Shown: positions 1 to 11,761 of the stretch, one piece after another | How the letters are laid out: the number at the start of each line of letters is the position of its first letter | How positions within the stretch are numbered: position 1 is the first letter of the stretch | From: Hesseltinella vesiculosa | Lineage: Eukaryota; Mucoromycota; Mucoromycetes; Mucorales; Cunninghamellaceae | DNA: 64,000 nt | Assembly: GCA_002104935.1 (NCBI GenBank) | Contig: MCGT01000051.1 | Location: 62,001-126,000 of the forward strand | Direction of reading: 5' to 3' | Translations under genes and position numbers: made by a program | Notes under the pieces: generated by a model | Seen by the model: only the letters and a program-made list of their open reading frames with translations | Database searches by the model: none | Told to the model about the DNA's origin: nothing

Positions 1-1867
1 CCTAAAGAGGGTCTCTTCCCAAAAAAAAAAAAAAATAAAGGCAAAGGTCGGGAGAAATTTTGTCATGAGCGTGATCTAGCCCTCAAGCCATATCTAAGGA
101 GGTCATAATTTGGATACAGGCCAAAGCTCACCAAGGACTACCAAAGCAGCACAGCTTAAAGTAAAACCATTGAAGGCTGTGCTTGGATTCAGCTTACGGT
201 AGGGAACGTAGTGTTCAAGTTTCAGCAGCAGTGCCTTCCATCTTTGGTTTGGCCTAGCTCTGGCGGAAATCAGCGAGGAAAGTCATAACACTGGTCAATT
301 CTCATTATAGGCTGGCAGCCTGAACAGTTTGGACGTGGACGTTGCCTTTTAGCCCTCCCTCGATGAACAGAGCTACGTCGGACATTGCAATAATTTTTGC
401 CTGGCTGGGGAAGGAGGTGCCAAGAGTTACTGTAGCTTCAGCAAAGAGACAGAGAGCGAGCATCACTCGCACATAAACTCTGGCATACGCTTTCTCTGGC
501 CTACCAATCTTACCTTTTCTTCCGCTTACAAGCCCACCGACTTTCGTAGCCATGTCTCCTCAACCACTCATTGTACAGCCCTAGTAAAACTATGCCTTCA
601 CTCACTCACCCTGCCTCTACGTTGACCAACCATACACTCCTTTTTATCTCGCATCATTCACACTTCCATTTTTCCTGTTGACCTTTTCCTTCCAAATCGG
701 AAATTGTACCTTCGCCTGAAGACGCTGTTATGCATAAAGTCGACACCAGCATTCAGCCAAGGTTGGACTGCTTCCTTGCATATGGTGCTGGCGTCCTTGC
801 TACTTCGTGGGTATTAATGATAAGTGTTGTAAGTGAAGCTTTTCATGTAACTTTTAACAGATGGCTGGAAGTCACTGGTCGTTGGATGACAAAGAGAAAA
901 AGCAGTCGATTTAGTGCCCATGGGGGAAAAGGCAAGACCCAGAATAAAAAAGAAACAACTGAGCGGAAATTGAATATGACGCTCTCTTCGTTTCGTAAAA
1001 AAATAAAAATAAAAAAAAGCAATCACTGCACAGCACTTTTGGGTAGTCAGATCAATCTGCAATTATGCAAAAGTGCCCAAACCAATGAATGATGATGATC
1101 CTGGAAAATCCACGTCGATTGATGAAGATCGCTCAGCCAACTTTTGATCCGTTTCGTTTCGACTCCTCCGCTTCCCCAGCTAAAAAATTAACCATTTTCA
1201 CCAGGGGGACTGACTCCCAGTTGATCAGTTCAAATGCCGAAGTGGCATTTTGCTACAAGCCAGCTCTCCCGGAAATTGTGTCTATCAGTGCAAAGTAATG
1301 CGAGCTGGCATTGATTCAATTGAAGCTCTCTCAGACACTGCAGGGAAAGGCACGAAAGGTGATTTCGCACGCACCCAGTTTTACTCTCTGGCGCACTTGA
1401 AATGATGCAGTTCGTCCGTTTGATTCACCCACAAGAAATATTTATTCACAGCTTGAATAAAAACCTGGCATCAAATGATGATGGAAGCCCGGTAGCGTAT
1501 AGCATTTTAGATTGTATATATTTTCGTATGGCTTGTTGACCACGGCTCATTGAACTGGGGCAACTTGGAAGAAAAAAGGATTAGCTGACGGTGGACAGCT
1601 AACTGGCAAGGAGTGACGTCGACGGGATTGCAGCATATGATTATCAGTACTGTTCATTTTCTCATTATTACTACGCTCTAGCGGCTTTTCTCTTTGGAGA
1701 GCGAGAATGCCTTTGGATGATGCAAACCAAACAAGGAAAGTGGCTTTTGATTGGCCACAGGTTTTTTTTTTTTTTTTTTGAGGCGGTTGCGCCTGCGCAT
1801 CAAAAAAAGTTTTTCTTCACCGCCCCTTCCTTTTCGCTTCTTTTACATTCATATTTTATTGCACAAC
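1..1867. other. Left flank without a firm gene
   Basis: No ORF here shows a recognisable domain or a clean multi-exon model. A short minus-strand ORF (553 to 305) has a hydrophobic stretch after a basic N-terminus, but there is no supporting family. Positions about 1010-1400 hold one copy of the dispersed repeat listed separately. A 17-base T run at about 1763-1779 lies some 90 bases upstream of the La start codon, like the poly(T) runs before other genes in the window. Confidence 0.5.
1010..1400 (+). repeat. Dispersed decayed repeat, copy 1
   Basis: Aligns by eye, with few gaps, to the minus strand of about 53960-53370 and more weakly to the minus strand of about 63060-62830. The best block is near 1124-1175 (CAGCCAACTTTT, then GTTTCGTTT, then TTCCCCAGCT). 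Upstream, ACTGCACAGCACTTTTGGG matches ACTGCACAACACTTCTGCG of copy 2. The translations also align but are broken by stops, which suggests an old coding sequence in decay. No terminal repeats were seen. Confidence 0.6.
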
Positions 1868-2850
1868 ATGAGCGACCTCAATGCCAAGATCCGTAAACAA
1901 TTCGAATTCTACTTTAGCGATGCCAACTTGCCTTTTGATCGTTACTTGTGGAACTTGTCAAAGGAAAACGATGGCTGTAAGTCTATTTTTCTGTTTTTCC
2001 AAGACGTGTGGCGTTTTTTTTTTTTTTGTAATGGTGTCGGACACGATGATCTTACTTATTTCTATAATTTGCAGGGATCCCTGTGAGCAGCATTGCTAGC
2101 TTTAAAAAGATGCAAACCTTGACCAAGGATCTTGACGTTGTGGTTGCCGCTTTGAAGGAAGGACCTTTGGAATTCATTGAAATCAACGACGAAAAGAACG
2201 TGCGCCGCAAGGAACCTGTCAAGGATTATGACCACAATGCTCAAACCGTTTACGCTGTAAGCCCATGGAAACAGCTAATGGCAGGAGAACGAAAAAATCT
2301 CATTGTTACTTTCTTTTTCTTGGCAACTCTTAGAAAAGCTTCAACCCTGACCGAAAGAAGCTCGACGCCGGCGAGGTGTTGAAGCTCCAGGACGATATCC
2401 AAGAGTTCTTTGAAAAGCACGGCAAGGTGTTGGCTGTGCGCATGCGCCGTTTCTCTGGAGGCCCGCTCAAAGGTAAATTCAAGGGCTCCGTTTATGTGGA
2501 ATTCTCCTCTCCTGAGGAAGCTGAAAAGGTAGCTGCCATGACCTTGGAATACAACGGTTCTACTTTGCAGCTGATGACCAAGTAAGTGGCCTTGCCTAGA
2601 GCTTTGCGCAGCTCATCGTTTATTTTCCACCAGGGCTGCTCACATTGAAGAAAGCAAGAGCGAAGCCGCCGGAAAGAACCGCCCATACATCGATGAAGAT
2701 GCCAAGCAGTTCTACGCTTTCCGCCCACAAACCGACAAGAAGCCCAAGGCCGGTGACAAGCGAAAGCCTGAAGCTGATGCTGCCGAAGAAAACAAAAAGT
2801 CCAAGACGGAAGAAGTCGAGGCTGATGAACCCAAGGCTGAAGCCAACTAG
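1868..2850 (+). CDS. La protein (Lhp1/LARP3 type RNA chaperone)
   Basis: La proteins bind the 3' oligo(U) end of new RNA polymerase III transcripts, protect them and help them fold in the nucleus. Four exons, 1868-1976, 2075-2256, 2334-2581 and 2634-2850, close in frame to 251 residues. The N-terminal La motif (about residues 1-85) shows [20 protein letters not shown] and later a [13 protein letters not shown] segment. An RRM follows (about 105-185) with AVRMRRF and GSVYVEF as the RNP-like strands. The C-terminus is acidic and lysine rich with KRKPE, as in the short fungal La tail. The length matches yeast Lhp1 (about 275 residues). The gene converges on the GATA-finger gene, with about 200 bp between stop codons. 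Confidence 0.93.
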
Positions 2851-3048
2851 ATTTCCTCGTCATCTCATTTTTTTATTTTTATCTCAGTCGCCATCCTTCC
2901 TCTTTGCTGCTCATTCTCTTGACATTATATTTTATGCATCTGATTTCCCTTCCATTGTGTCTTTCGCAGTGAGAAAAAAAAAAAAAAGTAAAACCTATAG
3001 TCACCCATCGTCATTTATTTACACTGAAGTTGATGAAAAAAAAGGAGA

Positions 3049-5386
3049 TCAAGTTGTCTGGAGCCAACGCTGGATGATCTTCTTCACAAGAGGCTGGCCA
3101 GTAGATGGGTCCAGATTCTCTAAAAAGCGGATTTTCAAGATGGCATTCTGAGGATTCTTGGGGTCGTAGAGGATGTGTTTGGTGCCCTGGACGGAGACGG
3201 TGAGAGGTGGCACGTCTTTTGGGTGGCAGGTCATCAACAATAGGTCGCTTTCGGTGTCGACGGCCTTTTTATCTACCATGGTCAGGTCGGTGTGACCAAC
3301 CAGGTGGGCCCGAGGAATGGCAATGTGAGCCAAGGTAGATGTATCGTCCTTGTGTTTTAATTGCAGGCAAAGCAGATCCTTGTCGATGCTAGTGGTGCAG
3401 TGGGGATGGTAATACGCCTGCTGGGCAAATTCCACATTGACTGTCGGTAGCGAGATACTGTTCAGAGACTCTGTGCTGTCTGGCGTTTCAGCACTGGCTT
3501 CCATGCTGCCACCTAACAAAATATAAAAAAGGTAAGCCGGTGCTTATCGTCTGTAGCAAATCGATTTCTTGCCGCGGGAAGCCATGGTCATGGTGGTATC
3601 TTGAAGGTCATTGGACGGCTGACGGGTGGCGGTAGCTGTCCAGGGACGGAATGAAGAAGGTGAGAAGAGAGGGGGGCGGCTAAGATCATGCTAACATTTA
3701 CCTGTTGGTCTGTGTGGGGCATCGTTAGAGGTATCAATGGGTGAAGCAGAGTGGGAAGTGGGGTTGGTGCTGGGAGGAGGAGTGGATGAAGGAGATTGGG
3801 ATTGGGCGGCAGGCTGTTTCTTGTGGTCCAGCTGTTGCTGGAGCCAGTCATGATAGGATTGGCGCTGGGAATCCTTGTTGTTGGCCGGTTGGTCGTTTGT
3901 GGACAATCCTTTTTTGTTGGTGGGTCGACTCCTTTTGTTGCCTTGGAGGATTTTGCCTTGTTTCCAGAGCAGACCACAGCCATTGCACAAGGAGCCTTCG
4001 CCCAATGGACCCTGCCGCCGCATGGCTGTTGACCGGGTGCCACAGTAGCTACATTTCCACAGTTCACCTCCGCCTTTTGGCCAGCACTTGTTTCCTTTGT
4101 CACCTATGTGTCAGCAAAAGTGAGTGCCAAGTCGTCCTGTTTGTTTCCTTGTACCTTTCGACACGGAATCGGCTGGCCGTTTGCCCAGGTAGACAGAAAA
4201 ATTCATTTCGCTGCGTTTTTTCTCCGCATTGTTAGGGCCTGGCTGCAAGTCAGGAATGGTATATAGTCGTTGGACAAGTCCCTGAATCGCCTTTCGCTGA
4301 TCTTGGTCTACATGGAGATCAAGATAGTGTTGAGGTGATAGATTGGCCGCCTGGAAAGAGAGAGACGGGGAGGTAAGGACCGGTTGTTGATCGGGGACGT
4401 TCGTACCTGGTGGCTGGCACTCGCACAGACTTGGTCATGAGAATAGACAGAGGCTTCCATAGCATGCCATAGTTCATCCGACGCGCCCGAGATGCAGAGT
4501 TGGACAGCTTCAGCGTGTTGATCCACGTCCATAGCCGGGGCTGGTGACATGGTTGTGGCTAATTTCTCAACCTCAACGATGCCAGAGGTTGGACCAAAGT
4601 GCTGAATCTTTTGCTCGGCTGGCCAAAAGAAAGCATCTGTAGGCTCGTCCAAGGGTATCATAAAGGACACCACGATCTAACCATCAGAGCAGAAGAGATG
4701 AATGGCTGAGGAAAAGTGGGCATTTCTCTACCTTGTGAGGAGCGCGGTCGGTCAATCGTTGCAAGAGACAGTTTTTTGGAAATACAAAGCGATCATGGGA
4801 CTGTTCACTGAATTCAAAAACAATATCACTGAACACGAGGCTGGGTACGGTGGTTGGCAGGTCTAAAAAAAAGGACGTCAGTGTTGATTTGTAAAGGAAA
4901 CAAAAAACGGAGGGAGCTATCACCTGAAAGAGCATTGACTTCGGTCATGGCTTGATCAGAATCAGAGAGGTGGGTGCCCAAGGCTTTGCACAAGTCTGGC
5001 CAGGAGTTGGCGCGATCGGCTCGAAAAAAGGCAGTGTCCCATCGATGGGGTCCCAATTGCATCGCGGCATGGCCAAGAGCCTGCATGCAAGGAAATCGAT
5101 GACGAAGAGCTGCCTTTCGTTTGGGTTGTTGGTCAGGATCAGGCGTGAATTTTGGAAAATAGGCCATCCAGTTGAGACGAGACTGGCAAAGGGATAAACA
5201 CAGCTCGTCACTAGAGAGTATTAAAAATGAAAGAATCGGACATGTCAAATGGACGTGCCACGGTTTGAATGACTTGTTTTACCCAAGGTGGGTGGTCACT
5301 GGATCAGGGGTGTCGCGTGTCGGCAATGGGTATTTCCTGACAGACAGCTCTGTTTTCTTTTTGGTGGCGAGAACAGCACTGGACAT
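3049..5386 (-). CDS. GATA-type zinc finger protein
   Basis: Seven exons (5386-5283, 5210-4924, 4862-4732, 4676-4407, 4350-4155, 4103-3702, 3512-3049) close in frame to 617 residues. Around residues 345-375 a single GATA finger reads CSYC, 18 residues, CNGC, with MRRQGPLGEGSLCNGCGL. The 18-residue loop is like plant-type or class IV fingers. About 330 residues of unrecognised, well-conserved-looking sequence precede the finger; a Ser/Pro/Gln-rich linker and a C-terminal domain of about 155 residues follow it. That architecture looks more like a chromatin or co-regulator subunit than a classic nitrogen GATA factor, but this is inference. The intron before the last exon (about 190 bp) is longer than its neighbours. 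The gene diverges from eL20, with 189 bp between start codons. Confidence 0.8.
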
Positions 5387-5575
5387 GACAACAATGAAAA
5401 ACAAAAGGAATCAATACCAAAAGTAAAAAAGAGCAAGGTTTTTTCTTTTTTTTTTTTTTTTTTGGCGGAGGCGGAGTTTCATGGCGTATTGAAAAAAAAA
5501 GTGGCAGGTTGCATCAGACCCGTTTTTTTTTTCCCTCTTCTTCTTCCTCAATTTTCTTTTATTTAAACGAGAGTC

Positions 5576-6243
5576 ATGGCTAGAGTAAGTAGACCACCAG
5601 CGACGATAATAGAGAACGAACAATGTAGAAGCAACCTTTGACAATGGATGGATGGATTTAAGAAAAGATGGATGGATGGATGAACAGGACGACAGGACCA
5701 TGCTCACCCTCATTTTTAATGTAGTTCCACGAATACCAAGTGATCGGACGAAAGCTTCCCTCGGAACAAGAACCCGTGCCCAAGTTGTTCCGCATGCGTA
5801 TCTTTGCTCCTAACGATGTGATTGCCAAGTCCCGTTTCTGGTACTTTTTGAGCAAGGCCCACAAGCTCAAGAAGGCTGCTGGTGAAATCGTCTCTGTCAA
5901 TGAAATCTTTGAAAAGCGTCCTGAGCAAATCAAGAACTTTGGCATCTGGCTCCGTTACGACTCTCGCTCCGGCACCCACAACATGTACAAGGAATACCGT
6001 GGTATGTCCCGTGTTGAAGCTGTCACCACTTGCTACCAAGATATGGCTGCTCGTCACCGTGCTCGTTTCGGCTCTGTCCAAATCATCCGTGTGGCTGAAG
6101 TTGCCGTTGCCGATATCCGTCGTCAATACATCAAGCAATTGGTCACCCCCAAGCTTACTTTCCCCTTGCCCCACCGTCTCCAACGTGTCGACAAGAAGCA
6201 CCGTACTCTCTACCAAGCCAAGCGTCCCTCTACTTTTTACTAA
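5576..6243 (+). CDS. 60S ribosomal protein eL20 (L18a)
   Basis: Structural protein of the large ribosomal subunit. Exon 1 is only nine bases (5576-5584, Met-Ala-Arg); the rest is 5725-6243, giving 175 residues, close to yeast Rpl20 (172). The joined N-terminus reads [12 protein letters not shown], as in the family, then [14 protein letters not shown] and AKSRFWYFL. The C-terminus has [20 protein letters not shown] start at the internal GTG near 5740 would remove conserved residues, so the spliced start is preferred. The 140-base first intron holds two GGAT repeat blocks, which also occur in the first intron of the uS19 gene. Confidence 0.96.
5646..5682 (+). repeat. GGAT tandem repeats in eL20 intron 1
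   Basis: Three GGAT units at 5646-5657 and a GATG/GGAT run at 5667-5682, both on the coding strand inside the first intron. The same motif lies on the coding strand of the uS19 first intron. Confidence 0.8.
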
Positions 6244-7170
6244 GTGCACTCCATTTATAGTGAACTTTGTAAAATAAAATAAAGAATCTCTCTCTCATAA
6301 TACAGCGTCATCATCTTGGATTTGTAGAGGTCTGTGAAGTCGGGATTTGTTGATTGGTTTGTCCAATGTGCTCGAGCCAAACACTGCTGCGAGCTGCAGT
6401 CGATGAATCGGGGAAAGGGGAGATCCTTTCTTGTGATCCACGCTTTTTTACCTACCATCTCCATGGGGTTGTTCAGGGAATTGGGAACGTTCTCTTTTAT
6501 AAAAAAAAAAAAAGGAGGGAGGGACTTGAGGCACGTGAGGTCAGGCTCTCTTTTTCAGCAAGGCATTGAGATGTTGCCATGACAACAATCATGCACTCAG
6601 CATTTTATTCTCGAGAAATAGCCAAGTAAAAATAAGTGCATGGAAAAGGAGAAGCTTATCTTGGCGATCTTTTTGGAGTATCCAACGATTGAAACGTTGT
6701 TTATAATAAGAGAGTGCAAAGGAGAAGTGGAAAAGGAGTCCTATGGATATAGGAGAGCTGCGTCTGAAAAAAAGGGTGGCGAAAAAAAAAAAAAAAAAAG
6801 CAGCCATGCTTTAAATGAAGCAAAATGAATCCATATGAAAACTGCAATGCAAAAAAACGATGACACGCGAGGTCATTGGTATCAACAAGGGGGGTCAACA
6901 TGCATTTCAAAAAAGAGGGATTGTTGTTTTGTCAAAAAGAAAATGTAAACATGGTTTTGCATGAACCAATGCGCCCCTCGTGACTTTTTTCATAAGCATG
7001 TCTAACCCCCCTCCAAAAACAAACCCTTTCTGGAGGGAATTTTTCAAGTATAAATTAAGAGCAAACCCCAGAAGTGGTTTTTTCTCTCTTATCATTTCAT
7101 CGTTCATCGGAGTGTTCACTTTCCTGCTACTCTTGCCCCTCTTTCCAAAAAAAAAAATATCTATTTCATT
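6244..7170. other. Intergenic, no supported gene
   Basis: Holds the eL20 3' end with an AATAAA-like AATAAAATAAAG near 6272-6283, then AT-rich sequence with several A runs. A plus-strand ORF near 6354-6569 begins with a CPMC pair but has no second metal-binding pair and no family match that I recognise. A TATAAATT stretch at about 7050 could serve the downstream gene. Confidence 0.5.
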
Positions 7171-7617
7171 ATGCGCCACCCTCAAAGGCCATCCCTTTAT
7201 CACTCTTCTAGTACCAGCTCCTCTAAATCTAGCTTTAGATCCATATGGGGACAACTGTCGCAATGGATCAAACCTCATCAGCATGACCAGCGGCAACCTC
7301 AACTTTCCTTTTTGGATACTCGATCGCCAAGCACGCTGAGCAATGCTTCCTCCGCCAGCTCGACTTCCTCTTATCGCTCTCGTGAATCACCCACACAACT
7401 TCACCACCACCGTCTACGCAAGAAACAGTGGGTCGAGCCTGACACCGCCCTGACAGGCGTGGCTATCCCGCCTTACAGCCCTACCTACTGCAAACCAAAC
7501 GAGTTTCCCTATTCTAATTTTTACATCAAGCTTCCCAATGGAAAATGGATGGTACGCTATCGATCGGGTCAACGTGATATCCTTGGCACCGATGAAATCG
7601 AAGGTTATTTGATTTAA
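7171..7617 (+). CDS. Small hypothetical protein
   Basis: Single-exon ORF of 148 residues. The first 95 residues are Ser/His/Arg rich and probably disordered. The last 50 residues are ordered and carry GVAIPPYSPTYCKPNEFPYS and LPNGKWMVRYRSG, ending IEGYLI. Composition and third-position bias look like the real genes of this window. I do not recognise the family; it may be specific to Mucoromycota. The aromatic-rich C-terminal block is the part most likely to find homologues. Confidence 0.6.
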   Translation: MRHPQRPSLYHSSSTSSSKSSFRSIWGQLSQWIKPHQHDQRQPQLSFLDTRSPSTLSNASSASSTSSYRSRESPTQLHHHRLRKKQWVEPDTALTGVAIPPYSPTYCKPNEFPYSNFYIKLPNGKWMVRYRSGQRDILGTDEIEGYLI

Positions 7618-9227
7618 CCTTTTATCTTGCCCCCTTTTCTCCCCAATGGAACTTCGTTGGATCGTCATCTAGTGCCATTTTTTTTTTTTTTTACCTAGTT
7701 TCCCCATTCCCATAATTTTTTTTTCTTAAACCATGTCAAATTCATTCTAAATAGCTTATTCATATTCTCTTCTTCACCTCCCTCTTTATATTTATTGTTT
7801 ACATTGTCTGCATGCTTCTTTTTGTTCTTTTTTTCGAAAGTGAAAAAGGAAAATCCCTTTTTTTGCCTCCCCGCACGGGGTCCTTCATGAGAGTCATTGG
7901 TCGAACCATCTTGTTTGAATCCCAAGTGGCCATTTCTCGATAAAATAAATGCCCCTTCTTGGCAAGGTCCATCCTAAATGTGCTTATTTTTTATTGTTGA
8001 GCGGGTCTCCTTTCACTTTTTTATTGTTCTTGCATTGCGGGGCAGCCATTGTAAACTCCGCCGTTCATCAAACATTGCCAGAGGCGACTTTTTTTTTTTT
8101 TTTTATCAGCTTCCTTCCTGTTTTCGTCAATAAAAATGTCATGATCAGACTACGAATGCATCATTATTTAGATTCAAGGCATGTCAATAAAAAAAGGAGG
8201 GCAGCGACGTTTTGGAAGTTTTTTTTCATTTTCATTGAAATTCTTCACCTCTTCTCAAAAGGTTATTTTACAAGGGGGACCTATCCGTCAAGAAAGCAGA
8301 CGGAGAGGCGCGTTTTTTTTTTCCTCCCCAAGATACCTCCTTGTACGTATAAAAGGTCAGTGACAATGCGTTGTGCCTTCCCATGGGTTCTCCTACGCAT
8401 GATATCAACAACGTCGTGTCATGTGTTTTCTCCCCAAGCAATCCTACATAACGGAATGGTTTCGAACATGCCATTTGTTTCATCTGACGGCTTCAGGTTT
8501 CCAGGGCTCCAACTGGGCTTAAAGCTGTTCGAGAGGTCTGTGCATTGGATAGTGACCATTGCTCACCATGGTCTAGCTACCTTCCAATTTTGGAAGAAAT
8601 CGGGGGAGATTGGGTTTTCAGACCAGATCGCCAGGGAAGCCTCCACGTAATATCAGGCAAAGGTCATAAAACAAGGCCATATTACACGACTTTTTTGAGC
8701 TAATGGCAAGTCTGTTCGGCCGCCGAATCACTTCTACCGTAAAAAAAAAAAATCGACGGACGCCAATGGCTGGGCTGAAATTTTGCAGGCATGATGAAGG
8801 CCTACAGTACGTGATGAAGAACCTCTCCTACGCTGTGGGGCTGACTTTCGGGAAAGACACGAAAAAAAGAAACAAAGCGAGAGGGGCACACGGCCATTCA
8901 AGCACAAAAGCGGTCAGCTTGTCCCAGGGCCAGCCGAAAAAATAGCTTGTGGGCGGAGATTCGCGCCTTGCCTCTGGAAGACATCAGTTTTCATTGTCTC
9001 TCCATCTTGCTGCTTGTATTGATGCTTCCATGTAACGAAACCCTTGGGGCTATTGAGTTTAATAAATTAATGTATTTTGTAGCAGGGTGCCTTGGGGGAG
9101 GAAAATGAGTGGCGGATGGTGAAGGGCAGAAGCTTCTAAACAGGGGATCAAAGTGCAAAATGGGGATGATGGGGAAGAGGGATGCTTTCTAATGAATCAA
9201 AAATAAAATAACAGGGAAGTCTGGTGC
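7618..9227. other. Long gap, no supported gene
   Basis: AT rich, with T runs at about 7679-7692 and 8089-8104. A 233-codon plus ORF (7949-8650) has poor composition and is mostly phenylalanine and lysine from homopolymers. Its last part, from an ATG at about 8366 downstream of TATAAAAG (about 8348), is the only piece that looks somewhat coding. Another ORF at 8703-8945 is Lys/Arg rich with no recognisable motif. I call no gene. Confidence 0.45.
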
Positions 9228-10596
9228 TTAATACAAGGGAGGTTTTCGAGCAGCAAAGGCACCAAGCTGAACAATGAGGCCGGATTGTTCACATTCTTGA
9301 ATATATCGATCAATAAAAAATGGGTAATCTTCTTGTTGGCGGAGCAGTTTTGGGCCGAGGAGAGGTTTGAGCGATTTCATGGCCATCTTCCAGTTCCACA
9401 ACATTTCTTGCGAGATGGGATTGCCGCGTTCGCCGTAATTGACCGTCTTCAGTTGCTTGTCCAGCAATTCAAATCCGCCATCGACCAACAAGCCTTCCAG
9501 ATGTTGTACAATGAATGGATCATGGCCACGTTCTTGCAGGGTGGAGACCACTAGGAGAGAAAAAAAAAAATAAGGTCAATGGTGGCACAATCTAAAAAAG
9601 ATGGAGCCGAGGCAATGGCACCAATTTTGTGACTCAAGACTTACAAATCTTATTGAAGTGTTCCACCATGGGGTGATTTTGTGCTTCCTGCAGGGCATGA
9701 TTGAAAAAAAAAAAGTGAATTAGACTAGCAGTGGCAAATGGGTCACGTCATTACAGTGAAATTGGACTCGACGAGTTGCACAAAGCCGCCGGGTTTGAGC
9801 ACACGGTAGATTTCTTTGAGAATGTAAGCCCATTCGTCGGCGCGCCAGCCGGCAATCAAGAGGCGCATGTGGACAAAGTCAAATGAGTTGGTAGGATAAG
9901 GTAGGCCATCCAGGGCATTATGCAGATCAAATTCTACATTATGGGGTCGAATAGTGGCTGGGAACATATCTGCCATGTCAAGACCTCGGATTTTGGCGCG
10001 AGGATATTCAATGGCCATTTCCTGTGTGAAAAAAAAGTCACATGGGTGAGTAAGGGTTCTTTCCTTTTCAAAAAAGGGCGCTTACCAGGCACCACGTGGA
10101 TGAGCCACAACCCACATCTAGCATAAGAGCTTCCGGCGTTAATTTTGACGAGATGACAGGTAGGACATTTCTTTGTTTTTTTTAAAAAAAAAAAAAAAAA
10201 CGGGGAACGTCAGCAAAAAAGGATATTTCTTTGTCCTTGGTCTTCTCGAGCTTACCCATCGAAAATCACCTTGAGGGAAAAGTGTTGCTATGGTTTTCGA
10301 AGAAAGAACAGATGAGGCATTCTTTGTCTTACCATAACCTTATTATTATTTTTTTTTTTTTGAAAAAAAAAATGGGACAAAGAAAGAGAATGGCTTACCG
10401 AGTTTAATCGATCCTGTTCTAGTTCATCTCGTGGTAAACAATAAGCGCTAGAACCAATATCATGGTAAGTCCGCCCATCCACAACAATGGAAGGACTTGA
10501 TTGAATTTGTTGTTGTTGAATGGCTGCCACAGCTGAGGCTGCGGGTCTTGGTCGATCTTCTTTAGCTGAGAGTGACTTGCTATGTTTTGTGCCCAT
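9228..10596 (-). CDS. SAM-dependent methyltransferase (UmtA/LaeA-like)
   Basis: Six exons (10596-10399, 10287-10256, 10170-10086, 10021-9755, 9687-9645, 9550-9228) close in frame to 315 residues. After a disordered N-terminus comes the segment DELEQDRLNSQHFSLKVIF, typical of this fungal class. The class I Rossmann fold follows: motif I LDVGCGSSTWCLEMA, then AKIRGLDMADMFP, the FDFVHMRLL loop and YRVLKPGGFVQLVE. Such enzymes methylate small molecules or proteins, but the substrate cannot be read from the sequence. The start MGTKHSKS is a possible N-myristoylation signal (Gly2, Ser6). The exon 3 acceptor would be AAAG rather than CAG or TAG. Confidence 0.88.
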
Positions 10597-10950
10597 GATG
10601 AGTGATATGAATGAAAAGGTTGGGGTATCGATGGTTGTTAAATAGTCTCGGCGGGTTTCCTCGTTTTTATCAAGAAAAAGCGGTTTCTTTCTTCGAGCAA
10701 GGGCTGGACGAGGAAAGTGTCAGAAATGAGGATGCCAAAGGAAGGGTGAAATGGGGAAAGAAGAATAAAAAAGGGATCGACTTTTTTTGAAGAAAAGGAA
10801 AAAAAAAAAAAAAGGAAAAGGGAATTAAAAAGAAAAGACAGCGAGAAAAAGGTTGATTTGCCCTTTTTTTTCTTTTCATTGTCTCTGTGCAACGTTTCAG
10901 AAAAAAGATTGGAGAGGATTCAAATGTTGCGTGTCCTGCTTTTCAACATT
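10597..10950. other. Intergenic, no gene seen
   Basis: About 350 bp between the methyltransferase start and the small membrane protein stop, rich in A and T runs (for example about 10800-10813). No ORF of interest. Confidence 0.6.
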
Positions 10951-11412
10951 TCATCCTCCGTCGTAAGATCCCCGCTTGCGGCGGCTGAAAACTGAGCGCA
11001 CTTTGTTACTTGGCATTTCCATCTCCATCTTTATGACTACCTGTAAAGTTAGAGTTAGGAAAAGGAGAGAACCGATAACAATAGACCCAATAGTAACAAT
11101 GCACGCTTTTTCTGTTTGAGCCTCCTCCAGGCGATGCAAGAACGCCCCATCAGAAAGCCAGCCTAACCAGCTCCATGCAATATAATCAATAAGCATTGGC
11201 AAAATGAACATGGTCATGTACTATTTACTGATGCCATTGAACTTTGGAAAGCTCATTTAACTCACCACTTCATTTCGTTGTGCGGCACGGATGTTACATC
11301 TACATCGCATGAATGGTGCCCATGCCCATGCCATGGCGTATTGGATGGACTGGATCAAGCTTCCTTCACGCCACTTGGTTACGATTCGTACATACGAAGC
11401 CCTGCAACACAT
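10951..11412 (-). CDS. Small two-pass membrane protein, unknown
   Basis: Two exons, 11412-11266 and 11220-10951, joined by a GTGAGT...AATAG intron in phase 0, give 138 residues. Exon 1 reads MCCRASYVRIVTKWREGSLIQ with a Trp/Ala-rich hydrophobic helix. Exon 2 has two predicted membrane segments, around FILPMLIDYIAWSWLGWL and IVTIGSIVIGSLLFLTLTLQVV, separated by a short acidic loop (HRLEEAQTEK). The C-terminus is basic (FSRRKRG). No family recognised. The even phase, splice sites and hydrophobic patterning support a real gene. Confidence 0.6.
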
Positions 11413-11761
11413 CCTACGCGATGTCTAACGATCAAACGGCGCGTGTTTGATGGCCAGGGGTAAACAGATTTGTGGACCATTTGGAACTCAATGTCCATCG
11501 AGAGCAACCGGCCTCCCCCAAAAACTCTAATTTTTAGTCAATCTAAAATAAGACCCTCAAAAATCAAAAGCTTATTCTGATGGTTTTGGGGGAAGGTAAA
11601 AGAGACAGCTTGATGAAGGTAAGGAGTATTTTTTATAAAGAAAATGGGATCTCTACTATAAAATAGGGAGGAAAAAAAATGGATGCTTAAAGAATTTGAA
11701 ACAATGAAAAAAAGAAAAACTACCAAAATACACAGATGATGAACATGCAAAGAAAATGCTT

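Noticed and set aside
6354..6569. Plus ORF with CPMC
   Set aside because: A lone Cys pair; the rest ends in low-complexity Lys/Arg sequence, so a chance ORF is likely.
7949..8650. Long plus-strand ORF of 233 codons
   Set aside because: Composition is dominated by Phe and Lys from T and A runs, there is no domain, and it lacks the codon bias of nearby genes.
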